DNA of 43,152 bases, taken from the NCBI GenBank assembly GCA_025354405.1, contig JANXMY010000028.1, forward strand, positions 1 to 43,152, in the 5' to 3' direction. The notes beneath the pieces are model-generated. The model was not told the origin of the DNA. It saw only the letters and a program-made list of their open reading frames with translations, and ran no database searches. How positions within the stretch are numbered: position 1 is the stretch's first letter; each line of letters opens with the position of its first letter. The position numbers and the translations under genes are program-made. Shown here piece by piece: positions 6,390 through 15,102 of the stretch. The stretch is from Armatimonadota bacterium. Lineage in GTDB: Bacteria; Armatimonadota; Armatimonadia; Armatimonadales; Capsulimonadaceae.

Positions 6390-7760
6390 CTATTTTGTCT
6401 CAATCAAGTCCAGCAGCAAGGCCGCTGCACGTTTGACACCGCCCGGTTCGCCTAAGTTCGATCGGACCAGTTCGGTGAGACGCTCCTTCAAAGCTAGAAT
6501 ACGCCCCGGCTGCAGCAGCAGTTCCACCCCCAGGGCAGCAATCGCCTCTGGAGTGGCATCATCCTGCAAAAGCTCAGCGAAGAGGCGTTCCCCGGCCAGG
6601 ATATTCGGCAGACCAATATGGGCGATATTCAGGCTGCGGCGGCGCAGTCGCCACTCGATCCCCATCAGGGCTGACCCGCGGTAGACGATGACCATCGGCT
6701 TCTTCAGGATCATGGCTTCGAGGGTCGCCGTCCCGGACTTTGTAAGCACCAGATCGGAGCGTGCGAGAACATCCCAGGTCAGCCCTTCGCAGATCACCAG
6801 CGGAGCCAGACCGGCACGTTCGCGGATCGGCACCCCTTCCGGTTGATCGGAGGAGAGCGTGCGCCCATCCAGTGTCAGCCCCTCGTTGGTCGCCAGCAGC
6901 GGGATCGGCGGGGCAAGTGCTTCCTGTGCCAGGTGGGCCAGTTTCCCGCCTGCCAGTGTCATCAGGCCGGGCAGCCGGGAGGACGCTTGCGCTCTGACGA
7001 TTATATCCTCTACCAAGCTCCGCTGGCTCGACGATGACAGAGCCAGAGCAAACTGGACACCGGGAATGCGGCGGGTCATCTCATTCGCCGCACCGATCAG
7101 CGCGGGCAGGATATGCTTGATCTCACTGCGGCGGCTGCCCGGCAGCAGTGCCACGAGCGGACGATGGGGATCCAGGCCAAAACGCTCATAAAACTCAGCG
7201 GCAGGCAGCACCGGCTTGACTAAATCCAGCAGGGGATGGCCGACAAAACGGGCATCAGCCCCCGCGGACTTCAGCAGGGCTTCCGACCAGCGGAAAGGAG
7301 TGACGATCCGGTCCGCGGCCTCTACCACCTTGCGGGTGCCTTTTCGAACTGTCGCTCCGCGCCGCCAGGAGCCCGGCGGGAAGTAGTAGAAGACAGGGCA
7401 GGCTCCTCCCGCCCGGGCCGCTCGTCCGATCGGCACATTAAATGCCCCCGCGTCGATCAGTACCAAGACATCAGGGCGATCCCGCCGGACAGCCCGCTTC
7501 ATCTCCGCCCGAACTGCCAAAAGAAATGGCAGCTTTAACAGCGTATCCGCCAGACCGATACTCGCCCACGGTTCACTGTTATAGCGCAGCACAACCCCCG
7601 CCTCCGCCATGCAGTGACCGCCGATTCCCCAGGCTTCGACCGGACGCGGATGCACCAATTCGCGCAGAGCATTCAGCAAAGCCGCGCCCTGGCGGTCTCC
7701 CGAAGGCTCACCCGCCATGATCGCGATCCGCAGCGGCTTTTGCGAAATTGAGTCAGACAT
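6390..7760 (-). CDS. lpxB: Lipid-A-disaccharide synthase
   Basis: LpxB condenses UDP-diacylglucosamine and lipid X to form the lipid A disaccharide on the inner membrane. The GT19 N-terminal motif AGEPSGDRQGAALL (about 16-29) is clear, as are 'LIDAGAFNVPIGRAAR', 'YYFPPGSWRRGA' (the family usually has PSVWAW here), 'FVGHPLLD', 'LLPGSRRSEI' and the acceptor-domain 'LTKSGTATLEAMILKKPMVIVYR'. The protein is 456 residues against roughly 380 in E. coli. The extra length lies mainly in a Pro/Leu-rich insert at about residues 262-320, just before the SGTATLE domain. It is followed after 32 bases by the ICMT-like gene and preceded closely by lpxA. Confidence 0.96.
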   Translation of the reverse strand: MSDSISQKPLRIAIMAGEPSGDRQGAALLNALRELVHPRPVEAWGIGGHCMAEAGVVLRYNSEPWASIGLADTLLKLPFLLAVRAEMKRAVRRDRPDVLVLIDAGAFNVPIGRAARAGGACPVFYYFPPGSWRRGATVRKGTRKVVEAADRIVTPFRWSEALLKSAGADARFVGHPLLDLVKPVLPAAEFYERFGLDPHRPLVALLPGSRRSEIKHILPALIGAANEMTRRIPGVQFALALSSSSQRSLVEDIIVRAQASSRLPGLMTLAGGKLAHLAQEALAPPIPLLATNEGLTLDGRTLSSDQPEGVPIRERAGLAPLVICEGLTWDVLARSDLVLTKSGTATLEAMILKKPMVIVYRGSALMGIEWRLRRRSLNIAHIGLPNILAGERLFAELLQDDATPEAIAALGVELLLQPGRILALKERLTELVRSNLGEPGGVKRAAALLLDLIETK

Positions 7761-7771
7761 ACTGCCTCTCC

Positions 7772-8563
7772 CTAACGAGGGGCATCGAGCTGACGGCCAT
7801 TCGAGCCGAAACGGATATTCCGAATGAAATCCAGCAGGTAGTCACGCTCGATACTGGGATTGACTTCGTTTTCAATATTCTCCACTGCCTGCGACATATT
7901 CATTTGCGAACGGTAGAGCAGTTTGTACGCCTGCTTGAGATCACCGCGAACCGGCGACGAAACCCCCGAGCGGCGCAGTCCGATCACATTCAAATCCAGC
8001 ACCTTACAGGGCCGGCCATCGCCCATCATAAATGGCGGTATGTCCTGCACCACCTTGGAATAGCCCCCGATCATTGCCAGCTTGCCGATACGCACAAACT
8101 GATGAACGCCGACAAAGCCGCCAAAGTTTGCCCGGTCTTCCACTTCGACATGTCCGGAGATACCAGTCATATTTGCCATCGTGATGCCGCTGCCAATAAG
8201 GCAGTTGTGCCCGACATGGCAGTAGGCCATGATCAGATTATTGTCACCAATTCGCGTCTCATTGCCCGCCCCAGCCGCACGATGGATGGTGACGTGCTCC
8301 CGAATGATATTGTTGTCACCGATGACAAGAAAGCTTTTCTCGCCTTTAAACTTGCGGTCCTGCGGAATGCCCCCGAGGACCGCCCCGGAGAAGACGTCGC
8401 AGCCGCTGCCCAGAGTAACATAGGCCTCGATGACGGCATGGGGCCGCAGACGCGTTCCATTCCCGATGACGGCGTCTTCGCCGACGACCGTAAACGCTCC
8501 GATCTCGACATCATCGCCGATTTGCGCACTTGGGTCAATACTGGCTGTTGGGTGTATCTTCAT
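7772..8563 (-). CDS. lpxA: UDP-N-acetylglucosamine O-acyltransferase
   Basis: LpxA starts lipid A synthesis by moving a hydroxyacyl chain from acyl carrier protein to UDP-GlcNAc. At 263 residues it has the normal length. The N-terminal two thirds are left-handed beta-helix hexapeptide repeats (for example 'IGDDVEIGAFTVVGEDAVIG'). The catalytic region reads 'NLIMAYCHVGHNC', with H119 matching the catalytic histidine of E. coli LpxA, and the typical 'VTIHRAAGAGNETRIG' precedes it. A helical C-terminus follows. It starts 44 bases after fabZ and stops 11 bases before lpxB, giving the widespread lpxD-fabZ-lpxA-lpxB order with lpxC added. Confidence 0.97.
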   Translation of the reverse strand: MKIHPTASIDPSAQIGDDVEIGAFTVVGEDAVIGNGTRLRPHAVIEAYVTLGSGCDVFSGAVLGGIPQDRKFKGEKSFLVIGDNNIIREHVTIHRAAGAGNETRIGDNNLIMAYCHVGHNCLIGSGITMANMTGISGHVEVEDRANFGGFVGVHQFVRIGKLAMIGGYSKVVQDIPPFMMGDGRPCKVLDLNVIGLRRSGVSSPVRGDLKQAYKLLYRSQMNMSQAVENIENEVNPSIERDYLLDFIRNIRFGSNGRQLDAPR

Positions 8564-8607
8564 GCAAAAGTGTTGTCTTTTCCGTCACACGTAAGAGAGA
8601 AACGAGT

Positions 8608-9045
8608 TTAAATTGGGGGGACCAGGGCAAACATGATGTCGGCTTCAGCCGCTTCCGCGCCGTCTACCCGGGCTATGCAGCGAACTTTGCCCATGTTGCC
8701 GCGCAGGCGCAGCAGCTCTACAGTAACTTCCAGCGTGTCCCCGGGGACGATTGGCCGGCGAAATTTGGCATTGTCTACTGTTCCGATGTAGGCCAGCTTG
8801 CCGCGATGCTCATCCACCGCGAGAATCATCACTCCGCCGATCTGTGCCATTACTTCGATGACAAGGACTCCGGGCATGATTGCACGCTGCGGAAAATGCC
8901 CCTGGAAAAACGGCTCGTTCATCGTGACATTTTTAATACCGACGGCACGCTTCCCCGGCACCAGTTCCAATATCTTGTCCACCAGTAAGAAGGGGTAACG
9001 GTGCGGCAAAATCTCTTTGATCGCTTCAATATCGAGTACAGGCAA
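8608..9045 (-). CDS. fabZ: 3-hydroxyacyl-ACP dehydratase FabZ
   Basis: FabZ removes water from 3-hydroxyacyl-ACP in fatty acid synthesis and competes with LpxA and LpxD for the hydroxyacyl pool. The 145-residue hot-dog-fold protein shows 'ILPHRYPFLLVD' and the active-site block 'FFQGHFPQRAIMPGVLVIE' with H50 and E64. The start is TTG (9043-9045). An AGGAGA ribosome site at 9051-9056 lies 5 bases upstream and abuts the lpxC stop codon, so this start is well supported and coupled to lpxC. No upstream ATG keeps the frame. Confidence 0.96.
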   Translation of the reverse strand: MPVLDIEAIKEILPHRYPFLLVDKILELVPGKRAVGIKNVTMNEPFFQGHFPQRAIMPGVLVIEVMAQIGGVMILAVDEHRGKLAYIGTVDNAKFRRPIVPGDTLEVTVELLRLRGNMGKVRCIARVDGAEAAEADIMFALVPPI

Positions 9046-9056
9046 AATGGTCTCCT

Positions 9057-9899
9057 CTAACAGTTTTCAGGACGATCCGACGACAGCAAGCTCGCCAGTC
9101 GGGTATTGAGTGTATGGCCCGGTTTGATCGCGAAAAGCGCCATTTGCAAAGGTCGGCCCACCAGTGCCAGATCGCCGATCAAGTCCAGCAGCTTATGACG
9201 TGCCAGTTCATTGGGAAAACGAAGAGGTGTTTCATAACGGTCCTCCCCCAGCACGACTGCGTTGTCCCGGGTCGCTCCCAGGCCCAGCCCGCGTGCCCGC
9301 AGTGCCTCGATCTCCGAAAGGAAGCCAAAGGTCCGAGCGGGGGCGATTTGGCCCGCGTAATCATCGGCACCTTCATCGTAAACCGCCGCCTGTGTCCCCA
9401 AATAGGAGACCTTTGGATAGTCCAGAACGACCGTCGCCGAAAAATTCTCTGCCGGAATCGCAATGATGGAGGAGCCGCGGTCTGTGATGTACAACGGCTG
9501 CGTCAGAGTTAGGGCAGTCACGGGTATTTCCTGCGGGCGCAGGCCAGCCTCGTTGAGAAGAGCCGTAAACGGAGCGGCACTGCCATCAGTGGCAGGAACT
9601 TCGCCGCCACTCAGCTCGATAACCGCGTCGTATACACCGAGCCCGGCCAGAGCCGAAAGTATATGTTCGACGGTTTGGACCTCGATGCCATTTGTCCCCA
9701 GGCGTGTACACCGCGAAGTATCGATAACATTCGCTGCACAAGCCACTATTTCCTGCCCGGAAGGGAGAAGTCGAAACACAAACCCGGATCCCGCGGAGGC
9801 GGGCAGCAAACGAAGGGAGGCGTCGGCCCCGGAATGCAGGCCGACGCCCTGAAGGATCGCACTCGGAGCCGCGAGTGTCATACGCGGACGAACACTCAC
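9057..9899 (-). CDS. lpxC: UDP-3-O-acyl-N-acetylglucosamine deacetylase
   Basis: LpxC is the zinc deacetylase that commits precursor to lipid A. All key residues are visible: the zinc-binding 'VEHILSALAGLG' (E78, H79), the pair in 'RHKLLDLIGD' (H235, D239) and the late catalytic histidine in 'KPGHTLN' (H262). 'GVGLHSG' marks the N-terminus. At 280 residues it is somewhat shorter than the 305-residue E. coli enzyme. The start used is GTG at 9897-9899, which overlaps the lpxD stop by 4 bases. An in-frame ATG at 9881 would give MTLAAPSAILQG and is also compatible with the family. Confidence 0.96.
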   Translation of the reverse strand: MSVRPRMTLAAPSAILQGVGLHSGADASLRLLPASAGSGFVFRLLPSGQEIVACAANVIDTSRCTRLGTNGIEVQTVEHILSALAGLGVYDAVIELSGGEVPATDGSAAPFTALLNEAGLRPQEIPVTALTLTQPLYITDRGSSIIAIPAENFSATVVLDYPKVSYLGTQAAVYDEGADDYAGQIAPARTFGFLSEIEALRARGLGLGATRDNAVVLGEDRYETPLRFPNELARHKLLDLIGDLALVGRPLQMALFAIKPGHTLNTRLASLLSSDRPENC

Positions 9900-10966
9900 G
9901 CTGGACTATCTTTCTCGTCGTTGTTTTTTTCGTCTTTCGTACTCTCAAGAGCTGCAAGACGCGCTTCCATGTGTTTGATGTGCTTTTGCATTTCCGGCAA
10001 AGTCCCATAAATGGCCTGTGCCCGCATTTCATTGCCGTGCGGACGGCCATACATCCCTGAAACGAATGACTGTGGTGGCAGATCCCCGATGACCCCGGTC
10101 CGGGCGGCGACGATCGTCCCATCCCCAATGGTCACATGGTCTTTGACGCCAACCTGCCCGGCAAGAATGACTCCATCGCCGATCTCAACACTCCCGGAAA
10201 TACCGACCTGCGCGACGATCACGCAATTTTTCCCCACTGTGACGTTATGGCCGATATGCACCATGTTGTCGATCTTTGTGCCCGCGCCAATCCGCGTAGA
10301 ACCGGTACGCGCTTTGTCGATCGTAACATTCGCGCCGATCTCGACATCGTCTCCGATGATCACGCGTCCGATCTGCGGGATTTTGTAGTGGCGGTTTTCG
10401 ATAAACATATAACCAAAGCCGTCAGTCCCGAGGACGCTGCCACTATGAATGACCACAGAGCTGCCGATTTCCGTGTTATCGTGGAGGACGGCATGCGGAT
10501 AGATCACGCAGTTGTCACCGACAGTCACATTGTCTCCCAGGAAGACGAATGGATAAATAACGCAGTTATTGCCAAGCTTGACATTGTCTCCGACAAACGC
10601 CAGCGCATGCACTGAGGAGTTATGACCAAAGCGGGGGCTCTGACCAATAATTGCCGTGGGATGGATGCCTTGATAAACTTTCGGCTCCGGGGCGAAGATT
10701 CGGAGTGCCTGTGCAAATGCAAAGCGTGGGTTTTTGACACGGATCAGAGGTTTCCGGGCAGAATCTTGAAAGGAGCTTCCCGCCGGGGCGATAACGGCAG
10801 ACGCCCGAGAGCGCGCCGCGCTCTGAAGCAGCTTATCGCTCTCGGCAAACGTGATATCGCCATCCTGTGCATCTTCGATGCTCGAGATTCCACGGATGGC
10901 GATGGATCCATCGCCCTCCACCGCTCCTTCAATCAGTGCGGCCAATTGCCCCACAGTGGTTTGCAT
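9896..10966 (-). CDS. lpxD: UDP-3-O-acylglucosamine N-acyltransferase
   Basis: LpxD adds the second hydroxyacyl chain to the glucosamine precursor. The first 100 or so residues are the uridine-binding domain ('AQDGDITFAE'), followed by long hexapeptide beta-helix repeats and the catalytic 'DNMVHIGHNV' region, then a helical C-terminus with a hydrophilic KDEKNNDEKD tail. Length (356) is close to the usual 340. The start has a good ribosome site (AAGGAA, 5-6 bases before the ATG). Its stop overlaps the lpxC start, giving lpxD-lpxC-fabZ-lpxA-lpxB in a tight run. Confidence 0.97.
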   Translation of the reverse strand: MQTTVGQLAALIEGAVEGDGSIAIRGISSIEDAQDGDITFAESDKLLQSAARSRASAVIAPAGSSFQDSARKPLIRVKNPRFAFAQALRIFAPEPKVYQGIHPTAIIGQSPRFGHNSSVHALAFVGDNVKLGNNCVIYPFVFLGDNVTVGDNCVIYPHAVLHDNTEIGSSVVIHSGSVLGTDGFGYMFIENRHYKIPQIGRVIIGDDVEIGANVTIDKARTGSTRIGAGTKIDNMVHIGHNVTVGKNCVIVAQVGISGSVEIGDGVILAGQVGVKDHVTIGDGTIVAARTGVIGDLPPQSFVSGMYGRPHGNEMRAQAIYGTLPEMQKHIKHMEARLAALESTKDEKNNDEKDSPA

Positions 10967-11012
10967 GTCGTTTCCTTTTTTATGCCCCGTAGTCTTGAAA
11001 TAGATCCGGACT

Positions 11013-12149
11013 TCAGAGTCGCCAGATGCCGGAAGTCAGAGCCTGAGTCATCTTCTCCGTCAGATCTCGGTCTCCGGGGCGCGGAGGACCAAAAGTCACA
11101 TTCCAGTGCTGCTCCTTTGCAGTGTCTTGAGCGGCGGAGACCGTGTCATCGCGCAGAAATTTTAGCCAGCGTGCCTTCTGAAGCCGAAGCCGCTCCTCGG
11201 AAGCAGCAAGACTGGTCTTGGATAAACGAGCAGGCTGGATTCCCGGCCCCCTTGGCAACAGCAGCACTCCCGCATTTCCCGCCGCGGGTACTCCAATCGC
11301 CCCCGGCTGAGACAGCGCATGGAGCAAAGCATTTTGTTCAGATGACAGTCGTGCCTGCTGAGCTGCAATCAGCCGCTCATCTTCCGAGATAAGCCGCGCT
11401 TCCAGCGCAAGCTGATGCGATCGAACATAGTCCGCGCGAGCGTTCAAAACGCTCTGGGCTTCATCGCGCTGCTGCTGCGCGGCGGCGGCGCGCTGCTGCG
11501 CTCTCGCAGCAACCAGACCTTCCAGACTCCCACGGTCTATAATCACCTTTGCACGCAGCCGCTTCAGCTCTGGAGAAGGAGGCAGCGACAGGTCCCAGTT
11601 GCCGACAGTTTTAGTCAGTGCGGCGACACTCGCCGAAAGCAGCTGCAAATCCAGGTCCGGCAAGATTGGTTTCTCACTCGTCGCTATCGTGAACAGCCGA
11701 TTTGCTTCGCGCTGCCGCAGCTCGCCTTCCTGACGCAGCTGCTCCAGCCGTTCCAGCTCCCGGCGCTGGCGCAAACTGCTCAGCAATGCATGTTTTATCG
11801 CTTCCAAACGGTTTGCGGTGCTTGCCAGCCCTATTGCAGACGCATCCGCGGCAGAGATGTTCCCTCCGGGAAGCGCCGGAAGGATGGCGACCGTGTCATC
11901 CGTATGACCTGCGGGAGGAACCTGCCGGATAGCTTCCGCCAATTGCCCGAGGGCCGTGTCATACTGACTGATTCCGTTCCAGCCCGGATGGTGCTGAATC
12001 AAAACATCCAGGCTGACTGTCCCGCGCAGGGACAGCGGGGCCGCGGCTTGCCTACGCGCACATCCCGTCGCCAGCAGGGCCACACACAGGCCCAAAATTG
12101 CATATCTGCCGAGAGAGGCTTTACTTATTGACGCGCTTGACCACGTCAT
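11013..12149 (-). CDS. Predicted coiled-coil lipoprotein between ompH and lpxD
   Basis: A 378-residue protein that I do not recognise. From the ATG at 12147-12149 the N-terminus is a lipoprotein signal: Lys/Arg, then 'AILGLCVALLATGC' with the lipobox cysteine at residue 30. The middle is rich in Glu, Gln, Arg and Ala ('RRELERLEQLRQEGELRQRE', later 'AARAQQRAAAAQQQRDEAQS') and should form long alpha-helical coiled coils. Downstream is the hydrophobic stretch 'AGVLLLPRGPG'. The frame is open further upstream, but that part lies inside ompH and has no signal-peptide character. The chosen start overlaps ompH by 29 bases. OmpH and its relatives are also coiled-coil envelope proteins, so a chaperone-like or structural periplasmic role is plausible; this is inference. 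Confidence 0.7.
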   Translation of the reverse strand: MTWSSASISKASLGRYAILGLCVALLATGCARRQAAAPLSLRGTVSLDVLIQHHPGWNGISQYDTALGQLAEAIRQVPPAGHTDDTVAILPALPGGNISAADASAIGLASTANRLEAIKHALLSSLRQRRELERLEQLRQEGELRQREANRLFTIATSEKPILPDLDLQLLSASVAALTKTVGNWDLSLPPSPELKRLRAKVIIDRGSLEGLVAARAQQRAAAAQQQRDEAQSVLNARADYVRSHQLALEARLISEDERLIAAQQARLSSEQNALLHALSQPGAIGVPAAGNAGVLLLPRGPGIQPARLSKTSLAASEERLRLQKARWLKFLRDDTVSAAQDTAKEQHWNVTFGPPRPGDRDLTEKMTQALTSGIWRL

Positions 12150-12768
12150 CCGTGATGTCATTTGCAGTATAGACCGCGATATCGGACGTGAAGACAACGG
12201 ATAACCCCTTCTGCTGGGCGCTGGCAGAAATCGCCTCTTTGACCGTACGCGTGAACTCGGCATTGTCCGCATCGCTGAGGGCGCGTATCTGTGCCTGATA
12301 GCCGTCGCCGACCGCCTGCAATGCCGCCTTGCCTGCTTCGTACTGCGACGTCAACGTCGCCAATCGGTTGGAGTCGGTGGCGCTGGGATCTTTTTTCTGC
12401 TGCAGGTCGGTCAGCTCCTGTGCGGCCGCACTGGCCTTGGTCTGGAGTGCTGTGACGCGGGCCGCATCCGCATCGCTTTGCCGCGGCTTACCGATCAGGG
12501 TTCCCAGCTCGGTCTGCTCGGCTTTCGTGAGCATGACGCTCGAGGTCTGCTGCCGAAACTGTGTATCGAGCCGATCTGCCAGGGTATGCAGGTCGGCATC
12601 ATATTTGATTTTTCGAGTGGACTGGGTCTGCACCTTTGCGATATCCACACTGCCGAACGTCTGCGTTCCGGAAGGGGCTGCCGCCACAGGAGAGAAACCC
12701 GATGTCCCCAGGGTCAATGCAGTGATACCAAAGATCGTGAGTTTGCAAAATGTGCGAATGAGTGTCAT
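12121..12768 (-). CDS. ompH: OmpH/Skp-family periplasmic chaperone
   Basis: A 215-residue protein with a Sec signal peptide (hydrophobic 'LTIFGITALTLGTSGFSPVAAA', cleavage likely after AAA) and an OmpH-type body: 'FGSVDIAKVQTQSTRKIKYD' at the start of the mature part, then long charged helices. The end is the usual small strand 'GLSVVFTSDIAVYTANDITDDVVKRV'. Skp/OmpH holds unfolded outer-membrane proteins for delivery to BamA, and it lies next to bamA here as in most diderms. It has a clear AAGGAA ribosome site. A mobile-element-like repeat separates it from bamA. It is longer than Skp (about 160), mostly within the helical arms. Confidence 0.85.
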   Translation of the reverse strand: MTLIRTFCKLTIFGITALTLGTSGFSPVAAAPSGTQTFGSVDIAKVQTQSTRKIKYDADLHTLADRLDTQFRQQTSSVMLTKAEQTELGTLIGKPRQSDADAARVTALQTKASAAAQELTDLQQKKDPSATDSNRLATLTSQYEAGKAALQAVGDGYQAQIRALSDADNAEFTRTVKEAISASAQQKGLSVVFTSDIAVYTANDITDDVVKRVNK

Positions 12769-12810
12769 GCTGTTCCTTCGTAATTTGTATTTCTAATCGT
12801 GATGAGTTAA

Positions 12811-12948
12811 TAGACCTATTGCGTAAGTACCCTGCACTGGAAGTGCAGGTCTTTTGAGGTGCGATTGTCTGCCTTCGCAGACAATCGCTTTGCAGAAGAC
12901 CCGGATTTCTAATCCGGGCACGGCAAGGCGGCTTATGCAAGAGGTCTA
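12811..12948. mobile_element. MITE-like element with 17-bp terminal inverted repeats and three hairpins
   Basis: The 138-bp segment is bounded by imperfect inverted repeats, 12811-12827 and 12932-12948 (15 of 17 bases match). Inside lie three perfect palindromes: 12831-12849 (8-bp stem, 3-base loop), 12861-12888 (12-bp stem, loop CTTC) and 12900-12918 (8-bp stem, 3-base loop). GGTCTT and AAGACC flank the central hairpin and could pair around it. It has no coding capacity, which is the layout of a small non-autonomous element mobilised in trans. It occupies nearly all the gap between bamA and ompH. No clear target-site duplication was seen. Confidence 0.75.
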
Positions 12949-12951
12949 ATC

Positions 12952-15063
12952 TTAGAAAGATTGTCCGATACTAAACTGTGTTCGTCCACTGCCGCCATTC
13001 CCTGGAATCGCGTAGTCTACGCGAATTGGACCGATGGGTGTCACCAGTCGTATCCCTACCCCATAGTCAGTTGACAGCTTAAAGGCAGTATGCTGCTGCA
13101 GCCCCTGCTGCTGATAAATACTGTTCCATGCATCGCCACCGTCAAACAGCAGGACACCCTGGAAGTTGTTGTCTTTGCCCAGTGGAATCCGGAGTTCGGC
13201 CTGAAAGAGTGCCAGGTTGCTGCCCCAGAATCGGTCGGTGTCATAGCCGCGCAGCGAATCCGCGCCGCCAAGGAAATACTGCTCGAAAAACGGAATATTT
13301 TTAGCCGTCGCACCAATCAGCAGCCGTGTCGCTAAAACTCGCTTGGGCTGGTTGAAGTTCCCAACTTTGCGCGGCCCCTGGAGGCTGGTGTACCGCCGTA
13401 AGTCGAGGCCCAGTTTGCCGAAATACTCTTTCCCCGGAGCGAGTGGGCTGGGCAGACTCTCGTTAACCGGACGGGTAGAGGCGATCACGCTCTCATAGGA
13501 GAGCGAAAGAAGGCCGCCGGCGGCCGGAGCATTCTCGTTGTCGCGGTTGCTGAAAACGCCTCGGATTCCAAGGCCGCTGACCGTCCCCTGCTGCTGAATA
13601 AACTGATCGCCATTGACGACCTGGAAATTGTCCGTACTGACACTTTCGACACGGCCCGTGATCCCAACCGTCAGCAGATCGCTCAGGTTTCGATTGATAC
13701 CAAGAACACCGCCCTTGCGGCGCTCGATATAGGTGCTGTTGGTGCCCGAGGTATTCGAGCTGCCGCCGATAATGCTGCTGCTGGCGAACCGGTAGAGAGC
13801 CTTATTGTAGACATCAAGGCTAAGCGATGTATGCTTCTTGTCCAGGTAGGGCTCGAAAAAGCTGAAATCCAGACTGCTTTGGCTCGAGATCCCCCCGACT
13901 TCCCACATCAAGCTGACACGCTCGCCTAGGCCCCGGAAATTGTTCTCCGCGAGTGTGGCCTGCCCGACCAGCTTGGAGCGTGAGGAGTATCCAATACCTA
14001 CGGAGACCTGACCACTGCGTTTCTCCGTGACGGGCACGACAATATCCACCTTACCGACATCGGCAGAAGTCTCATCGAAAGGACCAACTTCATCGAACAA
14101 TCCCGTGTTGTTCACGCGGTTCAGATCGAGCCGAAGCTTTTTCTCATCCAGAACTTCCCCGACTTCGCTGCGAATCTCGCGCATGATCACAATGGGCTTG
14201 GTCTTTTTGTTGCCTTTGATTGTGATCGAGTTAATGTGCGCCTCGACCAGTGGAATGTTCAAAACACCGGTGAGCGGGTCGATATTAATGTCCGAGCTGA
14301 CATCAAAGATGAAACCCTGCGCCCGGACATAGCCCGTTTGATGGTTAAAGAGTTTGTCCAAATCCGATACCAGTGTGTTGGTGTTCAGGACTTTGCCTTC
14401 CTGGGTCACCATCAGCGATTTCAGCTTGGCCGCGGGAATCGTCGGCTCGCCGCTCGGGGTGTTGGCGGAAAACTTGATCGTCTTGACCAGAGGATTTTCT
14501 TTAACCGTGAAACTGACATCGACTCCGCCGGCCGGATCAGTCACGGCATCAACGATCACATCGCCATTAAAGTACCCCATGCCCTTAACCGCGTCGCGTG
14601 CTTTTTCGGCCACTGCGGCGCTGTAGGGTGCGCCGAGGGTTAGTCCAGACTGGGTGATATAGGCTCGGATCGCAGGATCAGTCACCTTCGCATTTCCAGC
14701 GATTACGATTCGCGACACACGCCCCGTCAGCGAGGGGGCTTCCGGCCCGGTGGGAGGCGCGGGCAAGGTGAGTGGCGGCACATTGAACTGCGGCAAAGTG
14801 CCGGGCAGCGCGGCTGGTTTTTTGCCCAATACCGCCTTGGTGTCGGGAACTTCGGCACCGCGTGCCGGATCGTTGCCCGGCGTCAAGATTCCTGCCCCAT
14901 TCGTGGCTGGGGTAACCGGGTTAGCGGTTGGATTGACGGGACCGGCATTCTGCGCACGCAGAGCTGTCCAGGGTGCCAGACCGGTTAAAGTCAAAGAAGC
15001 AGACACGATAAGGGCGCAAGCTTTTCGTGTGACTTGCGCCCGTTTTTTATTTTGAATTACCAA
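12952..15063 (-). CDS. bamA: Outer membrane protein assembly factor BamA (Omp85)
   Basis: A 703-residue Omp85 protein that folds and inserts beta-barrel proteins in the outer membrane. A signal peptide (residues 1 to about 38) is followed by a Pro-rich linker of about 70 residues, POTRA-type repeats (for example 'ISRIVIAGNAKVTDPAIRAY', 'INSITIKGNKKTKPIVIMREI'), and a 16-strand-like barrel with the L6 motif 'DSLRGYDTDRFWG'. It ends in phenylalanine, as the barrel signal needs. The start is TTG (15061-15063), supported by AGGGAG six bases upstream; no in-frame ATG lies nearby. At 703 residues it is shorter than E. coli BamA (810) and probably has fewer POTRA domains. It follows the sigma-factor gene by 39 bases. 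Confidence 0.95.
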   Translation of the reverse strand: MVIQNKKRAQVTRKACALIVSASLTLTGLAPWTALRAQNAGPVNPTANPVTPATNGAGILTPGNDPARGAEVPDTKAVLGKKPAALPGTLPQFNVPPLTLPAPPTGPEAPSLTGRVSRIVIAGNAKVTDPAIRAYITQSGLTLGAPYSAAVAEKARDAVKGMGYFNGDVIVDAVTDPAGGVDVSFTVKENPLVKTIKFSANTPSGEPTIPAAKLKSLMVTQEGKVLNTNTLVSDLDKLFNHQTGYVRAQGFIFDVSSDINIDPLTGVLNIPLVEAHINSITIKGNKKTKPIVIMREIRSEVGEVLDEKKLRLDLNRVNNTGLFDEVGPFDETSADVGKVDIVVPVTEKRSGQVSVGIGYSSRSKLVGQATLAENNFRGLGERVSLMWEVGGISSQSSLDFSFFEPYLDKKHTSLSLDVYNKALYRFASSSIIGGSSNTSGTNSTYIERRKGGVLGINRNLSDLLTVGITGRVESVSTDNFQVVNGDQFIQQQGTVSGLGIRGVFSNRDNENAPAAGGLLSLSYESVIASTRPVNESLPSPLAPGKEYFGKLGLDLRRYTSLQGPRKVGNFNQPKRVLATRLLIGATAKNIPFFEQYFLGGADSLRGYDTDRFWGSNLALFQAELRIPLGKDNNFQGVLLFDGGDAWNSIYQQQGLQQHTAFKLSTDYGVGIRLVTPIGPIRVDYAIPGNGGSGRTQFSIGQSF

Positions 15064-15102
15064 ACAATGCTCCCTTGAAGCGTCGATTTACTTTTGAGAT
15101 AT

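Noticed and set aside
7748-8611. A 287-codon open frame on the plus strand opposite lpxA
   Set aside because: It is the antisense shadow of a GC-rich gene; lpxA on the minus strand has full family motifs, and the antisense frame has no ribosome site or recognisable domain.
10622-12131. Long plus-strand open frames opposite the lipoprotein and lpxD genes
   Set aside because: They mirror the coding strand and have Arg/Pro/Gln-heavy composition typical of shadow frames; the minus-strand genes have signal peptides and motifs.
12150-12272. N-terminal extension of the coiled-coil lipoprotein into ompH
   Set aside because: It would place 41 Arg/Ser-rich residues before a good lipoprotein signal and lies entirely within ompH.
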